Shown in pieces: positions 23,943 to 36,001 of a DNA stretch of 64,000 nucleotides (its first letter is position 1; every line of letters starts with the position of its first letter). The notes below the pieces were generated by a model that was not told the DNA's origin, made no database searches, and was given only the letters and a program-made list of their open reading frames with translations. Both the position numbers and the translations under genes were made by a program. The stretch comes from Paramecium octaurelia (Eukaryota > Ciliophora > Oligohymenophorea > Peniculida > Parameciidae), in NCBI GenBank assembly GCA_905182995.1, contig CAJJDP010000151.1:77185-141184 (forward strand). The letters are read 5' to 3'.

Positions 23943-25624
23943 TCAATTTTTTGTGATATGTTTGAGAACTGGTTATTTACCTTTCTATGTATTCAAACCA
24001 AATTTAGACTATTTAACTGCCGGAGATGACTGATGACTTAATTATGGAGAGTAAATATCAATAGAATGAACACTTCCAATTGATTCAATTTTGGCATTGA
24101 ATGATGGTGATTGACCAGATAGCAATAGTGTTGAATCAATCTCCTTTTGTCTTTTTGTAGCAGACTATATGATATTTTCATTTGAATCATCTGATGATAA
24201 GTTTGGAGAGTTCACATGTTTACTTGCTTCAAATACAAAATATCTAAAATATTCTTCGACTGTACTTTTTATTAATCTAATTGATTCTTTTTCCAACATC
24301 TGATCTCTCATCAGTTTAACCCAAATCATTATCGCTATCTTCATTTATTTCAGTATCCTCCATTTTTCTGGCAACATCACTGATGAAGGAATGATTTAAA
24401 CAAGCAGAAACATCTATCCTCAATTTAGGGTCCTTTTCTAACATTTTTTTCAACAGATCCATTGCATCATCTGGTAAGTTTTCAAATTATTTTATGGAAA
24501 AATCGATCACAGCCTCTCGGTTTAGCTTGATCATTCTTCTATATGTTTTAGCTGGAAAAGCAGGTCTTCCAGATAGCAAGATGTAAAACACTAGACCCAG
24601 ACTATATATATCACAAATGGATGTGTATTTTAATTTTCCATCCTTGTTATTAATTACTTCTGGAGCCACATAACCTGGAGTTCCACATCTATAATATAAA
24701 TATTTATTTTAATTAACATGAGTAGCCAACCCAAAGTCTGCTAATACTACTGAGGGTAATTCACTAATAAAAATAATTCTTCAATTTACTTCTGAGATTT
24801 GAATAGAATATTTTCTAATTTTATGTCTCTGTGCATAATTCCTCTTTGATGCATATCCTTTAATCCCAACAGGAGGCCTGCAAGTAACTGTTAGACTTCT
24901 TACAATTGAAATAACTTTTTCTGTCCAACCAAATCAAACAATGAACCTCCAGATAGCAATTCCAACACCATATAAATGAAATTTTCACTTTCAAACACTT
25001 CATTCAATTTCATTAAATGCTCACTATTTAACTCCCTCATAATTTTGATTTCGTTTAAGATTGACTCCTTTCCATTCTCCTCACCATAAGCCACTTATTT
25101 TGAAAATACTTTGACTGCGAATTATTCCCCATCTTCAATTCTTTCTATAAAATAAACCTTATTAATTAATCGTTTATACTGATGCAAAATTGCCTTTTCC
25201 TATTTTTTTCAAAACTCTGAAGTAGTCATGAAATTTGTACTAATTTATCCTTGATCTCAAAAAATCTCTTAACTCTTTGATTTACATTTCCCCTCCTCCT
25301 AACTTTTAACTAAATATCCTATTTTCACGATCTAAGTTGAAGGAGATGCCTATTATCTAATTTAAGCAGTCCTCATCCCCATTCCGACTTTTCTAAGAGT
25401 AGAGTATCTCAAACTTTGCATCGAAATCTAATTTTAGGTATTTTTTGGGGACACATCCAACCTTTCATAAAATATTTTATACACACCTTTCCGTACAATA
25501 TATATTGATTAAAACAATATAGGACTCTTTGCTTATGATTCTACTTTTTTAGGGTGAACTTCATCTGTTCGTGGCTGTTTAAGTTAATATTCTTGGGTAT
25601 CTTAATCCAAATTTTTTGATTCAT
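23943..25624 (-). CDS. Serine/threonine protein kinase with non-catalytic N-terminal region
   Basis: Five exons on the minus strand: ATG at 25624; introns 25462-25486, 25158-25179, 24764-24789 and 24244-24265 (25, 22, 26 and 22 nt); TGA 23945-23943; 528 residues. Residues 1 to about 115 look like a beta-rich PH-like region (YILYGKVGCVPKK...). The kinase domain (about 125-395) has GKGNFASV, FAVKVF, HRDIKLEN, DFGLATHV and GTPGYVAPE. The tail of about 130 residues is Ser-rich and likely regulatory. The activation loop resembles CAMK/AGC-like kinases of ciliates. There are no EF hands, so it is not a plant-type CDPK. Regulation by lipid or calmodulin is possible but not shown. Confidence 0.85.
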
Positions 25625-25891
25625 TACTAATTTAATTATAATGGATTATTCGTGTATTTTAATCGAATTGATAACCACATTAATCCAGAAAAGATAGTAT
25701 TATTAATTTAAGCAAATTAACTAGATTTTAATTAAATCGTCATCTTAGAATTACACTAAAAAACAAATAATATAAATTACCTATATTTTAACTGAAATTT
25801 CTTTTTCAGTATTAATTGCACTTCAAAATATTTTCATCAATTATATCCTCAACTAGTTCATTAATGAATTAAGCATGATTATATTAACTTT

Positions 25892-25964
25892 GGGAGTATA
25901 GCTCAGTTGGGAGAGCGTAAGACTGAAGATCTTAATGTCATGGGTTCGATCCCCATTGTTCCCA
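25892..25964 (+). tRNA. tRNA-Phe (anticodon GAA)
   Basis: A 73-nt cloverleaf: acceptor GGGAGTA pairs with TGTTCCC (two G-U-type pairs), D arm GCTCAGTTGGGAGAGC, anticodon stem TAAGA/TCTTA with loop CTGAAGA (GAA at 25925-25927), and a T arm around GGTTCGATCC. The discriminator is A at 25964. It is intronless and has internal A and B boxes. It sits between a kinase gene and the PAS-like gene. Confidence 0.95.
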
Positions 25965-25971
25965 TTTTTTT
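25965..25971 (+). terminator. Pol III oligo-T terminator
   Basis: Seven T directly after the tRNA discriminator base, the standard RNA polymerase III termination signal. Confidence 0.85.
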
Positions 25972-25997
25972 CATTTTTATTTATGTTTAAAAAATGA

Positions 25998-27260
25998 TCA
26001 ATTATTTGTTAGAATTAATTTCATTTTAACATGTTCTTTTGAATTATTAAATATGACAAAATGATGATACTTAAGTATTAAGGCAGTTTATAATTACACA
26101 AATAATACATCAAAGTTCATACTCGTCATCTGAAATCTATCCTTTAAACTTTCTTACTCTTCTGTTCCATTTAACTAAGTTTAAATAATTTGAGTACTTT
26201 CATGTTTAGATATGTAAGGATCTGAGAGCAATTCTTAAACAGTCAACCCTAGGTGGGAATCTACCTCTCTGACTTCACAAATGACCAACTAATTTGCATT
26301 GTTTTAAGCCAAAACATCCAAATTACTTAAAATTATATCATTTGAATCTGCGAACGATTCAATAAAGTCTTGATGAATTTGAACACTGACTTTCAACATA
26401 GTGACCTTAATTGGTTTTAAATACTTCGCCATTAACATTTGTTCCTTCTACAATTATTTCACATCTAATAAACAATTAATAGGCATTATTACTTTCAGTC
26501 ATATTTTTTTTAATCTTCTTTTTCAAAGGTACTTGTGCCATTTGATTTAAGTACTTAAGACTTTTCTTTCGATTTCTGTCTGAATAGATGGCAATATCAA
26601 AACAACCCTTAGTTTGTTCACTTTACAAGAAACAATTATTTTTGAGGATCTATCTGAGCTTTTGTTCCGAGGCTTTGCTGATAAGTGAGAAGAAGTTCTT
26701 TTGTTCGAGTTCTTCTTTTGAGTTTATTTCTAAAATGTTTCTAGATATATGATCAGACAGAACTAGCATTAATGGATAAGTATACCAAATTATCCCTGAT
26801 GATTGAGAATCATAACGCCGGTATTTGTGGCATTGCATTTAGTTTTGTATTCTAAAAAGTTATTGGTATTGGTCACAGCTCTACGATCGGTTGTCAATTA
26901 ACTTTAAAGAATGCAGTGTAATTCATTGAACAGTTCATCTTTTTATTGGTCCTTTTGTTAACATTGATTATAATGGTGTATCATCTCCAATAGAGCCATC
27001 ATTTCAATTTAGTTTAATTTATTCATGCTCTACTTTATGAGCTTGACATCATATTCCTTATTCTTTATCTCCAACATCTAGCTTAAAGCACTAGAAAACA
27101 TTAATGATTTTATTATTTTCTATTCAACTATATTCTCAGCTTATAAACAACATTGGACTGAAATTCGATTTATTAATATTTGAACTAACTTGTTAACTAA
27201 ATTTAGTTCAAAATTTGATTCACTAATTTTTTAGTTACATATTTATGATTTCTGTGACAT
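25998..27260 (-). CDS. PAS-like sensory protein
   Basis: Minus strand, ATG at 27260, TGA 26000-25998. A 23-nt intron at 26763-26785 and a second intron of 19 nt (26406-26424) or 31 nt (26406-26436) restore one frame of about 403-407 codons. Residues about 140-200 look like a PAS core (GVMILNHQGQF and LEINSKEELEQKNFFSLI). Further on are VSVQIHQDFIESF and LVICEVREVDSHLG. I associate this arrangement with PAS modules of ciliate signalling proteins, but no effector domain is present. Unspliced, it looks like a frameshifted pseudogene. The stop is only 33 bp from the tRNA. Confidence 0.6.
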
Positions 27261-27769
27261 TCTTCATCATCCTTCCAGATCAAATCATTAGATATTTTAT
27301 TCTAACGACCATTTTTACAAAAACTTAAGATAAATTTTAACTGTTTTAGTCTTAATTTATATCTACCTTAAACTTAATATCTATAAAACATCTATCAGTC
27401 TGTTTCACTTTACAAAAAGTCTTATGATTCGATGAATGAAAGCAAAAATTTGAATGAAAGCAAAATTTGAATGAAAAGAGCAAGAAAGAAAATACAATAA
27501 AGTGAGATAAAATCAGAAATATTTGATTGTAATTTCTACTTTACACACTCAAATATGATGAGATGAAGATGAATAGAAAGATTATTTGGTGGTTTTATAA
27601 AATATATGGTACAACTAGAACTTTAATAGTATGAATTAAAAACTTAGAATGAAATTATAAGAATGTATCAAAATTTTAAATTTAGGCTGAATCATTTAGT
27701 AGACGTCGAGAGATATTAAGGAGTTCAAAGTTGAGATATGAAATATGTAATATATTATAGAAAAAGTTA
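27261..27769. other. Intergenic, short repeat only
   Basis: About 500 bp between the PAS-like gene and the Cache receptor. AT-rich with no open frame; holds only the short repeat at 27434-27479. Confidence 0.5.
27434..27479. repeat. Three imperfect tandem copies of a 17-18-bp unit
   Basis: The unit GAATGAAAGCAAAATTT occurs at 27434-27451 (with one extra A) and 27452-27468, followed by a partial third copy. Probably replication slippage in non-coding DNA. Confidence 0.8.
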
Positions 27770-29362
27770 TCATTTGAACAGTATTTTTTTTAATTCAAAT
27801 AATTTCAAACTATCTGGTATACAATTATTCCTCAATCTTTTCTATTATATAATAAATTAGAGTTGTCTCACTAAAAACTTGTAAAGCCTAGTATTAACTG
27901 GAAATTAAATAGTTTCTACAGAAATACATTCGTCAGATTTTCTAAACGTTGCTTGGTTCTAGAATAAATTTATTATTGCTGCTTAGAAGTCAATGATGGT
28001 TTCTGATATAATGATACTTTTTTTTTTAAATAATTGTTTTGACATGTACTCTTTCTTGTTGCTAAATAGGAAGGCTTTAACATCATAAATGATTCCATTC
28101 AATTATTTTAAAATAATGTTAATAAGGAATTATGAGCAAAATAATATGATTAGAGGAATAACCAAAGCCAATATTATAGTCATGCGAATATCCTCTCTAA
28201 ATACTTCGGCTAATATCTCCAAAAATTCAGCTTCTTATTTTACAATAAAATTTGTTTTTTAGAGCATTACCATTATAAATGGAGAATTCGAAATGTTCTT
28301 GCTCTCAATTATGAGATTATCTTTATCTAGAGAGTTATATCTACACAATATATTAGTGGAAATAACATTATTGCAATTACTTACAAACTCTTTTTAATAA
28401 TGATGGAAAAATATCTGTTAAAGGTCGGTATTATCAAAACCAGAGAACTAAGGTTCATTTAAATAATATATGGGTTGGCTTTTAATTTTATAAAGCTCTG
28501 ATAAAAGCACTTTGCCATTCTTATCAATTATTAAAATTTGTGTGTTATTACCATTAAATTTAGATAAGGTTGCATAGTCTAATTCAATGCCTTTTACGAT
28601 GATACCGAGAATACCATTGTTTTTATCAAGTAAATTGGTAGTCATAGGAAAGTTTATTGCATTAGTGATTATTGTGTATGGATTAACTATGTAAATGGCT
28701 TTGGGATCGGTAGCGTTGGCAGAAGCCTTTAAATGATCGAGGTAGTATTATCTTTTGATGGGATTAAAGATTTTTGGAAACTGTAATCCAAGAGTAATAC
28801 AATATAATTAAGTGATATTGTTGTTATTAAAATAATAGATAGGCGATTTGCCATCTAGTAGATATCTAAATGAAGTTAAAACTGAAGTAGTTTGCAAGAT
28901 GTCCTCAACTCCCAAATTTTTCAAATTACTTATAGGTTTTCCAAAGATACCACAAGACACAGAGCTAGTGTAACAATATGAGTCATTTTGTCTCGGGTCA
29001 TTTAAACACATCATCGGGTGTTCTTTTGTTTTGAAAGTTTGATTAGTAAGGAGAGAGTCGAAAAGCTAATTGAAATCCCTGACAAATGAAATCTATTATG
29101 CAGTTTGCATTAAAGTTTCTTCTAAACCTCTTTTGTATACCCACTGGTACTATAAAGAATGTTTTGTTTATTTCAAAAATACTTGGTGTGAAAATAAAGT
29201 GAGCATCTCATGCAAGTAATTTTAGGAGATCATTACCGCAGTTGTTAGAATAGTAAAGATAATTAAATAAACGATCAGATAAGCAACAAGTATTTGGGTT
29301 TTAATTCTCCAATCCTTTTTTAAATACCACTTAGGCTGATTCTTTAATTTATTGAGTATCAT
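27770..29362 (-). CDS. Cache-type transmembrane sensor
   Basis: A single intronless frame of 531 codons, ATG at 29362, TGA 27772-27770. A transmembrane helix lies near residues 22-45 (TQILVAYLIVYLIIFTIL) and a second near 365-395 (ILALVIPLIILF). The intervening about 320 residues are extracellular and Cys-containing. The part with GILGIIVKGIELDYATL followed by ILIIDKNGKVLLSE has the look of a Cache/PAS-like ligand-binding fold. A HAMP-like linker and short cytoplasmic tail follow, without cyclase or kinase domain. Probably a chemosensory receptor subunit. The topology and Cache assignment are inferred from motif shape only. Confidence 0.75.
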
Positions 29363-29492
29363 AAATAATTTAATTCATTAAGATTGCTCACATTTTTTAA
29401 TAAATTGATTATATTATCTCAGGCTGATTAATGAATTTTAATTACGAATTATAATTTATATATATATATATACATACAATAATTGCCTTAAT

Positions 29493-31423
29493 TCAAGTAA
29501 TCGTTTTCATTCTTTCAGTCTTTTTTTGTATTGCTTGTCTCTTAATAACATCAGTGGTTAGATCTTTCATCTTACTCTCATTTAGCCCAAGGAACTCTTC
29601 AATAGTTAAATAACCTCCTCCACTTCTTATCAAAATCTTGCCCTACTCCTATTTGATAAATATTCTTTTGTGTCCATATAAATAGACTCCGTCAGATTGT
29701 CTTTTTAGTAAGGGGATGTATTTCTCTTTATCCACTCTATTGTTTATAAAATTAGCTATTTGCTAATCCAAGTCATCTCCCTTTGCTGGCATATAGGCTT
29801 AATTGGATTCAACAATTTGAGTCATCATAGTCTTCAATTGTGAATTGTGCAGCTCCTTTTCATCATGTCTCTTACTGAGGTCAAAAATGGTTTATCTTAA
29901 ATTATTTAACTAATTTATAACATAAAGCAAACGTACCTCTTTAATTTGGTTTTCTATTTGGGATTGAAATTAGGATACTTTTGAATTAATTGGTTTTAAG
30001 TCAGGAAAATCAGGGATTGAATATTAAATCTTAAGAGATTATAAATTTTGGTGAAGCACAGCAATTTTTAGGTTGTCAGTTTTTAATTTAGTATTTTCGC
30101 TTTCCAAAGAATTGATTTGTAATAGCTATTTTGCGATTGATTCTTTCAATTACCTGATTTCTTTTTCGTATTCATCATTCTAATGGAATTGCTAGAAACC
30201 TATCTGTCTTTACAGAAGTGAAATATCATCTTATAATTTATAAATCTATTTATCCTTGTTAATTATTTCTTTTTCTAATTGATTATTCAATTACTCGAAT
30301 ATTTAGTTCTAACAGTTTTTCTACTCCACCAAACTCAATTTGACTTTTTATTGATTGATGTAATTGTTCAATCCCTCTAATTATTCATCTTATGATTAAA
30401 TTTTCTATTTTAAGAGTTCATTCTCTAATTCTAATTTCTGCTCCTTCTCTTTCAGGAGATTGACCTATTTTTATAATGAAATAACTACTTCATCATTTTT
30501 CAATCTCTGAATTTGCTATTGTTTGTCCAACAAATCCTTCTCATATTAACTGGAAACCTACTGTAAGACTTATTCGAGATCCTTCTTCTATTTGGCATAG
30601 AGTTGGAGCATCTATTTATTTTGATCTTGATTTTCAATCTAGGATTGCAGATGGGATACCGAGGACTATTTGTCTTGGATGATTTCATGCATTTATTCGA
30701 TTTTCAATTGTTGTTCTATGGAAAGTGATTGGAGATCATCGAACCTCTACTGCAACTCAATCAATTCATTGGATAATCGGATATGCTTTTCTTGCAGTGA
30801 TTCATTCTAATTTGTTAGATCTTCGGACAATTAGGAGATAAATTATTGCAATTGTTTTCTTTTGGCTTGACTTATTTCTAATTCATTCAAGTAGTCGTTT
30901 CGTTCTCTCATTTTCAGGAGTTTGTTCTCTTCTTTGACGGTTTCGTATTGTTGTTTAAGGAGTTCATTTTAGTTCTGTTATTTTGTGGAATTAGGCTATT
31001 AATTGATTAATTATTGAGTCTTGGCCTTTTGCTGTCTCTCCTTGGTTCTGGTCTTGTAGGACTTTAGGTAATGTCTCAGGGGACTCTGATGGGATTGGTT
31101 TGCTTCGAATTTGATGTCTTTGGAGAGTAGAAACAGGATGTAATATTTGCCTTTCAAGTCTTTTAATTGGAAGGTGTCGGTCAGTTCAATTTCGTCGTTC
31201 TATTCTTTGGGTACTGGAATGGTAAGCACAGCTATGTTTTCGAAGTCGAGTAGAATGTGATCAGGAATTTGACTTGGTTTAAGTTATGATGGTATAATTA
31301 CGAAATGTCAAAAAATTGGGCTTCTTGAGAGGGTAACTCTAATGGTTTGGAGATTTCATTAATTTTAATATTGCATTTGCAATTAGTTTTAGTTTTAATG
31401 GCAACAACGCATTTGAAATTCAT
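29493..31423 (-). CDS. Coiled-coil protein with C-terminal GAR (Gas2-related) domain
   Basis: Two exons on the minus strand: ATG at 31423, 29-nt intron 31273-31301 ending AAG, TGA 29495-29493; 633 residues. After an N-terminal globular part of about 130 residues, residues about 140-500 form an almost continuous Q/E/K/L-rich coiled coil. Near the C-terminus, residues about 540-605 match a GAR domain: RVDKEKYIPLLKRQSDGVYL, KILIRSGGGYLTIEEFL. GAR domains bind microtubules, and the spectraplakin/Gas2 family links microtubules to actin. Inference: cytoskeletal crosslinker of the ciliate cortex. No actin-binding CH domain is present. Confidence 0.85.
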
Positions 31424-31473
31424 GAAATTAATTATTATATGTTATATTTAATATCATTGTTGTTTTGTGTTTT

Positions 31474-32269
31474 TCATTTTTTGATAGTAGAGTCATCTTC
31501 CGATAAATCCTTATAGTCTAGAATTGAAATGATTTTATTACTTTGAAGGTAAGATTGGAGGAACAGTCCGTTTTCATTGATGAATGTTTCAGCCTTTTGG
31601 TAATCTTTGCCAACCATATTGAGAATGATTGCAATGTCTTCGTCATTGGCTTCTGAAAAATTGGCTTTTAATGAATCAAACAATTTAGAAACTAGGTCGA
31701 TGTAGCCAATGATACATACATTTATCTTCTTGTTTTTCATACACTCTGATGAATTTGGCCTTCACATTGGATTGAGGATAGTGCAACAATTGTCGTTCGG
31801 CTCCAATCAGCACCTGTTTGATCTTCTAATAGGAGTGTCGAATGGGTTCTCTGCGAGTCTTGATCACTTTTCTCTTCTAGGGTCTATAAAGTGGTTTTTG
31901 GGGTTTTTTGATAATTCTTTTTGGTAATGGAGGGGATTGGGAACTTTCATAGTCGTACAATTTCCCTTGAGCTTCGAGTGTATCAAGGTCCAGCAATTTG
32001 GCTATTTATTTTTAGGTCTGAGTTGTATTGACGGTCTTGGCGGGGAGTGGCTTGTCGATTTTTGGTGCAGACACACATTCTTCGTCGTCTGAGATGATGA
32101 TAATTTTGGGTTATTGAGTGGGCATTTGTGTCTAATGATATATGGGGGGTTTGTAATGTTGAAAATTATAGTAATTGTAATTTGGTTGTGGTAAATATTA
32201 TTGGTAGAGGTACACAGGGTGTTGGTAAGGGTATTATGCGAATTTATAAGGAAAAGCATGGGGATGCAT
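31474..32269 (-). CDS. Uncharacterised P/Q/Y-rich protein
   Basis: Minus strand, ATG at 32269 (MHPHAFPY), TGA 31476-31474. The N-terminal half is rich in P, Q, Y and H, followed by an acidic patch (IIIISDDEE) and a basic patch (KRIIKKPQKP). The two reading frames join if a 28-nt intron at 31665-31692 (GTTTCT...AAAAG) is removed, giving 255 residues. A one-base frameshift there would work nearly as well. The C-terminal about 60 residues (DEDIAIILNMVGKDYQKAE) look helical. No known domain is recognised. The stop is 50 bp upstream of the GAR gene start. Confidence 0.65.
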
Positions 32270-32388
32270 GTTGAGTGGCTTGTGAATTAGAGATTTAATT
32301 TAATTTTTTTTAATGTTTCAAATGAAGAAAAGGAAATTTGTTTTAAATATCTTATTTAAAAATGAAATAAAATTGATTATTTATAATA

Positions 32389-33133
32389 TCATTCACTAAC
32401 AAGTTTCATAGTTTCAACAAATTGGGAATCATTTAATATCTCTGAACTCATATCCAAGATACTGAGATCTTAATTTTTGGATCTTTTAAAAATTAAAATA
32501 TCTCGCTGTTGTTGCATCATCTATACAAAATAAGACCTAGTAAATGGAGAACAAAGATATACTATTTGAGAAGAACTACCATTCTGACTGTTAGTGACAA
32601 GTAACGCATAGAAATTAGGGAAATTCCAAAAATCTCATCGTAATACACTTCATATTGCAATCTTATACACAAGATGATTGACAAAAATGCACAAAAGTCT
32701 AACACATTCCAGGCTGTTGTGAAGAATTCCTTTAATTAAAATATAAAATATTAATTTATAATACTCTTCCTTCCATCAGTACTTTGAGTGTTAAGTCTGT
32801 GCAAATTGTGAAAGTCAACACTCCTTCGCAAATCAAAACAAGAGGGTTCTCCAAACTCTAAATATATCAATCTGAAGGGTACTTGTGTCGATCCCAAATG
32901 ACCTAATGTTCTCAATCATTATCCTACATAAACGAGCAGCACTGTCGAAATAATCAGCTGTATCAAACAATATGTCAAATAACACAAACTCCTGTGTAGA
33001 CTGGCTATCAAATACTTCGAATTCATCTTTGCGGCTTGTATATTTTACAATTAATATTAATTAACATATGTTTATATATTATAGCATTATTTGCATGATT
33101 AATTTATTCGCACTCTCCACTCTTCTCATCCAT
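32389..33133 (-). CDS. Small membrane protein with ion-channel-like helix pair
   Basis: Four exons on the minus strand: ATG at 33133; introns 33035-33065 (31 nt), 32858-32882 (25 nt) and 32537-32562 (26 nt); TGA 32391-32389. Exons sum to 663 nt (220 residues). Residues about 120-175 contain EFFTTAWNVLDFCAFLSII, reminiscent of the S2-S3 linker and S3 helix of voltage-gated/polycystin channels. A helix with LSLTVRMVVLL follows. The protein is too short for a pore and may be an auxiliary subunit or a channel fragment. An alternative splice of the middle region is possible. Its start codon is only 30 bp from that of the divergent RTEL1-like gene. Confidence 0.65.
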
Positions 33134-33163
33134 TTAGACAATTAAATTAATATTATTAATATA

Positions 33164-35784
33164 ATGAATATCGAGTAAATTTTGGAGAAGCAAGAAAATG
33201 CAATCATCGAAAGTGGGTCTCTGTTGCTCCCCGCCTTTTCCTTCTGGTAACAAACTAAGCATGATTTGGAGCACTACTTCTATCTCACCAGGAGTCTCAC
33301 GTCTCTCTGTCACAGTCCATTCAAAAAAGACATGACCATAATTACACAATTATGCGAACGGACTTGTGATAAGGACAAGCAACTAACTCACATCTACGAT
33401 TTTGTGGATGTGGAAACTATGCATAAACAACTCGAATTCGAATCAGTTTGCTCCTACAAATATTTCAGAAATCATCAAACCACATTTAGAGTTGGAACAC
33501 ATTAGGATATATTTGATAATCTGGTAAGTGATGTGTGTGGATATGGTAGTTCTTCCAAAAATTCAACAATGCCACCCTCATCTTTGAAGACGGACATGAC
33601 TTACCCCTCAAATTAGAGAAGGCAATGAGTGCCTCATTTAGTTCTCATACCATATCCTAAATGATCAAAGCACTCTTTAGTCCTTAAAAAACCACACCAA
33701 AGTGGGATTAACAAATGAATAGCAAACTAAAATTACTCACTAAATAATTTCAGCCCAACAATAACTTTCAAGTTTGTACTCTTACTCAATAATAATATGA
33801 CATTTTAATGCCAATCCTAGCATTCGGAAACAGAATAGTCTAATACACATAAGTAACCCATTTGTTTACTATTAGACTCTCAACAATCAAAAGGATGAAT
33901 TTATAATTGAATCCAATAAGATTGCCTCCTTAGTAACGCAATGCACCCAAAAAATCCCAGATTCACAATTCTTTTCTTAGTTATAACAATACTTTGTTAA
34001 ATCCACTGGGACTTTTAAACAATCCAAATATCCTTGCATTGATTCTTCAAATTATGAGTAATACTTGGATGACATTTTCAATCTACCCTAAAGACATCTA
34101 TTCCAACAATGGTACATTTTTATCAAATAAACATTTGAATTATAAGACTCAAATGAACATGAATTAATAAGCTAACAATAACAATTCAACAATTAAGTAC
34201 TTGTTTCAACCAATGACAAAGTATCAGTGGATAAATCCATCTAAGCTACAGAACAACAGAATTACAGAGATTACAAATTAGTGCTATTCATAGATGCTAT
34301 TTAAAACTCATACAACTTGAATCTCTTATGTTTGAGTCCTTTATGTGGTATGAACAAGTTGTTAAGCAATGGCGTTTAGAATATTGTTATTATCACTTAA
34401 CACTCGTATCCCGCTAAATTGTATAAGACTGAATTTAACATCAATTTCTAATTTTACCCTTAAATCCCAGTTCAGGAATTGAAAATCAATCAAACACTCA
34501 TCAGCAAAGTCCAAAATTACAACATTGACTATTTAAATAAAACTGAATAAAATTTCGATGCTATGGTACTTGAGATCGGTAAATAGTTTTAATAAGTCAA
34601 TTATCAAATAAATGATCATGGATTCATTACTCTATTTTCTTCTAAATCCTTTATGCAAAAATGCTAGGATATTTGGAGTCAACATTCCATACTCTCATCC
34701 CTCGGTGTAAATAAAGAATTCCAATGGATCAAATATTAGAATGTATTTCTTATTAATACTTTATAGAGGAAAAGCATCTACGAGATCATTCGTCTCTTTC
34801 TAACCAAATGTAGATCCAACACAATAGTTGGCGATACAATGCCTTCCATTTATACAGTGTTTAACGATTTATTTTTGGATCAATTGCAGGAAGCCATCTA
34901 AAAATAATTAGATTATCAACTCAAACATCCTTAAACGCTGAAAAATTAAACTCAAATAACAGTGTTTTTATTGGGAGTACCCTGGGCGAGTTAATTTATG
35001 TACTATTAGGAGAATGGACATGAATCATTGCCTTAAGTGCAATTAAACTTAAAATTAGAATGGTTAAAGAATTTAAAAAATAATGTAATAAATTCAAACA
35101 TTAAAAGTATGATAGGAAATATTTTAGTATGGTAAATGCAATCAGAAATATCTCAAGATTACAACACATACTTGATCCCTTGTGTCCCTGTAATTTGATC
35201 GTCTTGGATGAAAAATTCCAATAGAAATTATTGTGGAAGGATCAGAACTTTCCCAATGTTTTAAGTTTCCCCGATGTTATCAACGAATTAAAGAAAGTAA
35301 ATAAATGAGTGATATTCCTTAGTAAGTTTCAGCTTTAGTAAGATCAGAGAACTTAAATGAGAATCGAAAAGACACTTAAAAAGTTGAGAGCAAAAAATGT
35401 TAAACCTTCAAGCTTCACTTCAAATAGCCAGTTCAAATCCAAACGTCTAAGAGGAAAATAATGTTAAATAAAACCTTGTTAGGAGACTTATACAACCCGT
35501 AAAAGAAATCTCTTCCAGTCGAATAACAGTGTGAAAAGATTACAATTGAGTAATTGATTGGGTAGACTGAATCCAAGGATGTGAATAAAAGTGATAATCA
35601 AGTTGAAGTGGAGGAATTGAAATGTGTCATCTGTTGGTCAAATACTCCAGACAAAACTATGTGTAAATCTGAGAAATGCGGTCATGTGGCCTGCTAGGAC
35701 TGTTGGAAATAATGGCTATAGACAAAATTGGAGTGTCCCTTATGCAGAGCCAGAGTCAGAGAAAAGTTTCTAATAGTAATTTGA
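33164..35784 (+). CDS. RTEL1/XPD-family protein with degenerate helicase motifs and C-terminal RING
   Basis: Five exons: 33164-33523, 33550-33852, 33876-35084, 35108-35296, 35323-35784 (introns 26, 23, 23 and 26 nt), 840 residues. The order of conserved blocks follows RTEL1/FANCJ: YLTRSLTSL (family Y-x-SRTHSQL), CSYKYFR, LIFEDGHDL (family DEAH box), LLCLSPLCGMNKLL then NIVIIT (family SPGHSM...LILTSGTL). VFLLGVPWAS (family GLPY) and NAIRNISRL (motif VI) follow. No Walker A GxGKT is visible, DEAH reads EDGH, and motif VI lacks QxxGRxxR. Residues about 788-828 form a RING: CVIC, C-x3-C-GH-x2-C-x2-C, CPLC. RTEL1 helicases guard telomeres and replication forks and carry a C-terminal zinc finger. 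Inference: an enzymatically inactive paralog, possibly a ubiquitin ligase scaffold. Confidence 0.8.
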
Positions 35785-36001
35785 TTGGTTAATTGGTTAA
35801 TTATTGTTTCTATATTATGGATTTATTAAGATACTAGTTTTCTAATTCAATTTAATTATCAATATAATATTATTCATTTTATGGAAAGATGAAAATTGGA
35901 GACCTTAAAAATCTAAAATATAGAACAAATTTATTAATATTAAAAGAGATACACAATTATTCAGAAAATGAGATAAATTTAATTAGATTTTTTGTGATAA
36001 A

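Noticed and set aside
25998..27260. PAS-like gene as a frameshifted pseudogene
   Set aside because: A 23-nt intron and a second small intron restore the frame.
29459..29475. TA dinucleotide run as an IES or telomere-related signal
   Set aside because: Simple TA runs are common in this AT-rich DNA; no inverted repeat or C4A2/C3A3-type telomere repeat is present.
31709..31927. Plus-strand ORF overlapping the P/Q/Y-rich gene
   Set aside because: Antisense to a better-supported minus-strand gene; no motif.
32840..32860. One-base frameshift in the small membrane protein gene
   Set aside because: A 25-nt intron at 32858-32882 restores a 221-codon frame without any error.
35305..35784. Separate RING-finger gene starting at the ATG overlapping the upstream TGA
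   Set aside because: A phase-matched 26-nt intron joins it to the RTEL1-like gene, reproducing the known RTEL1 domain order.
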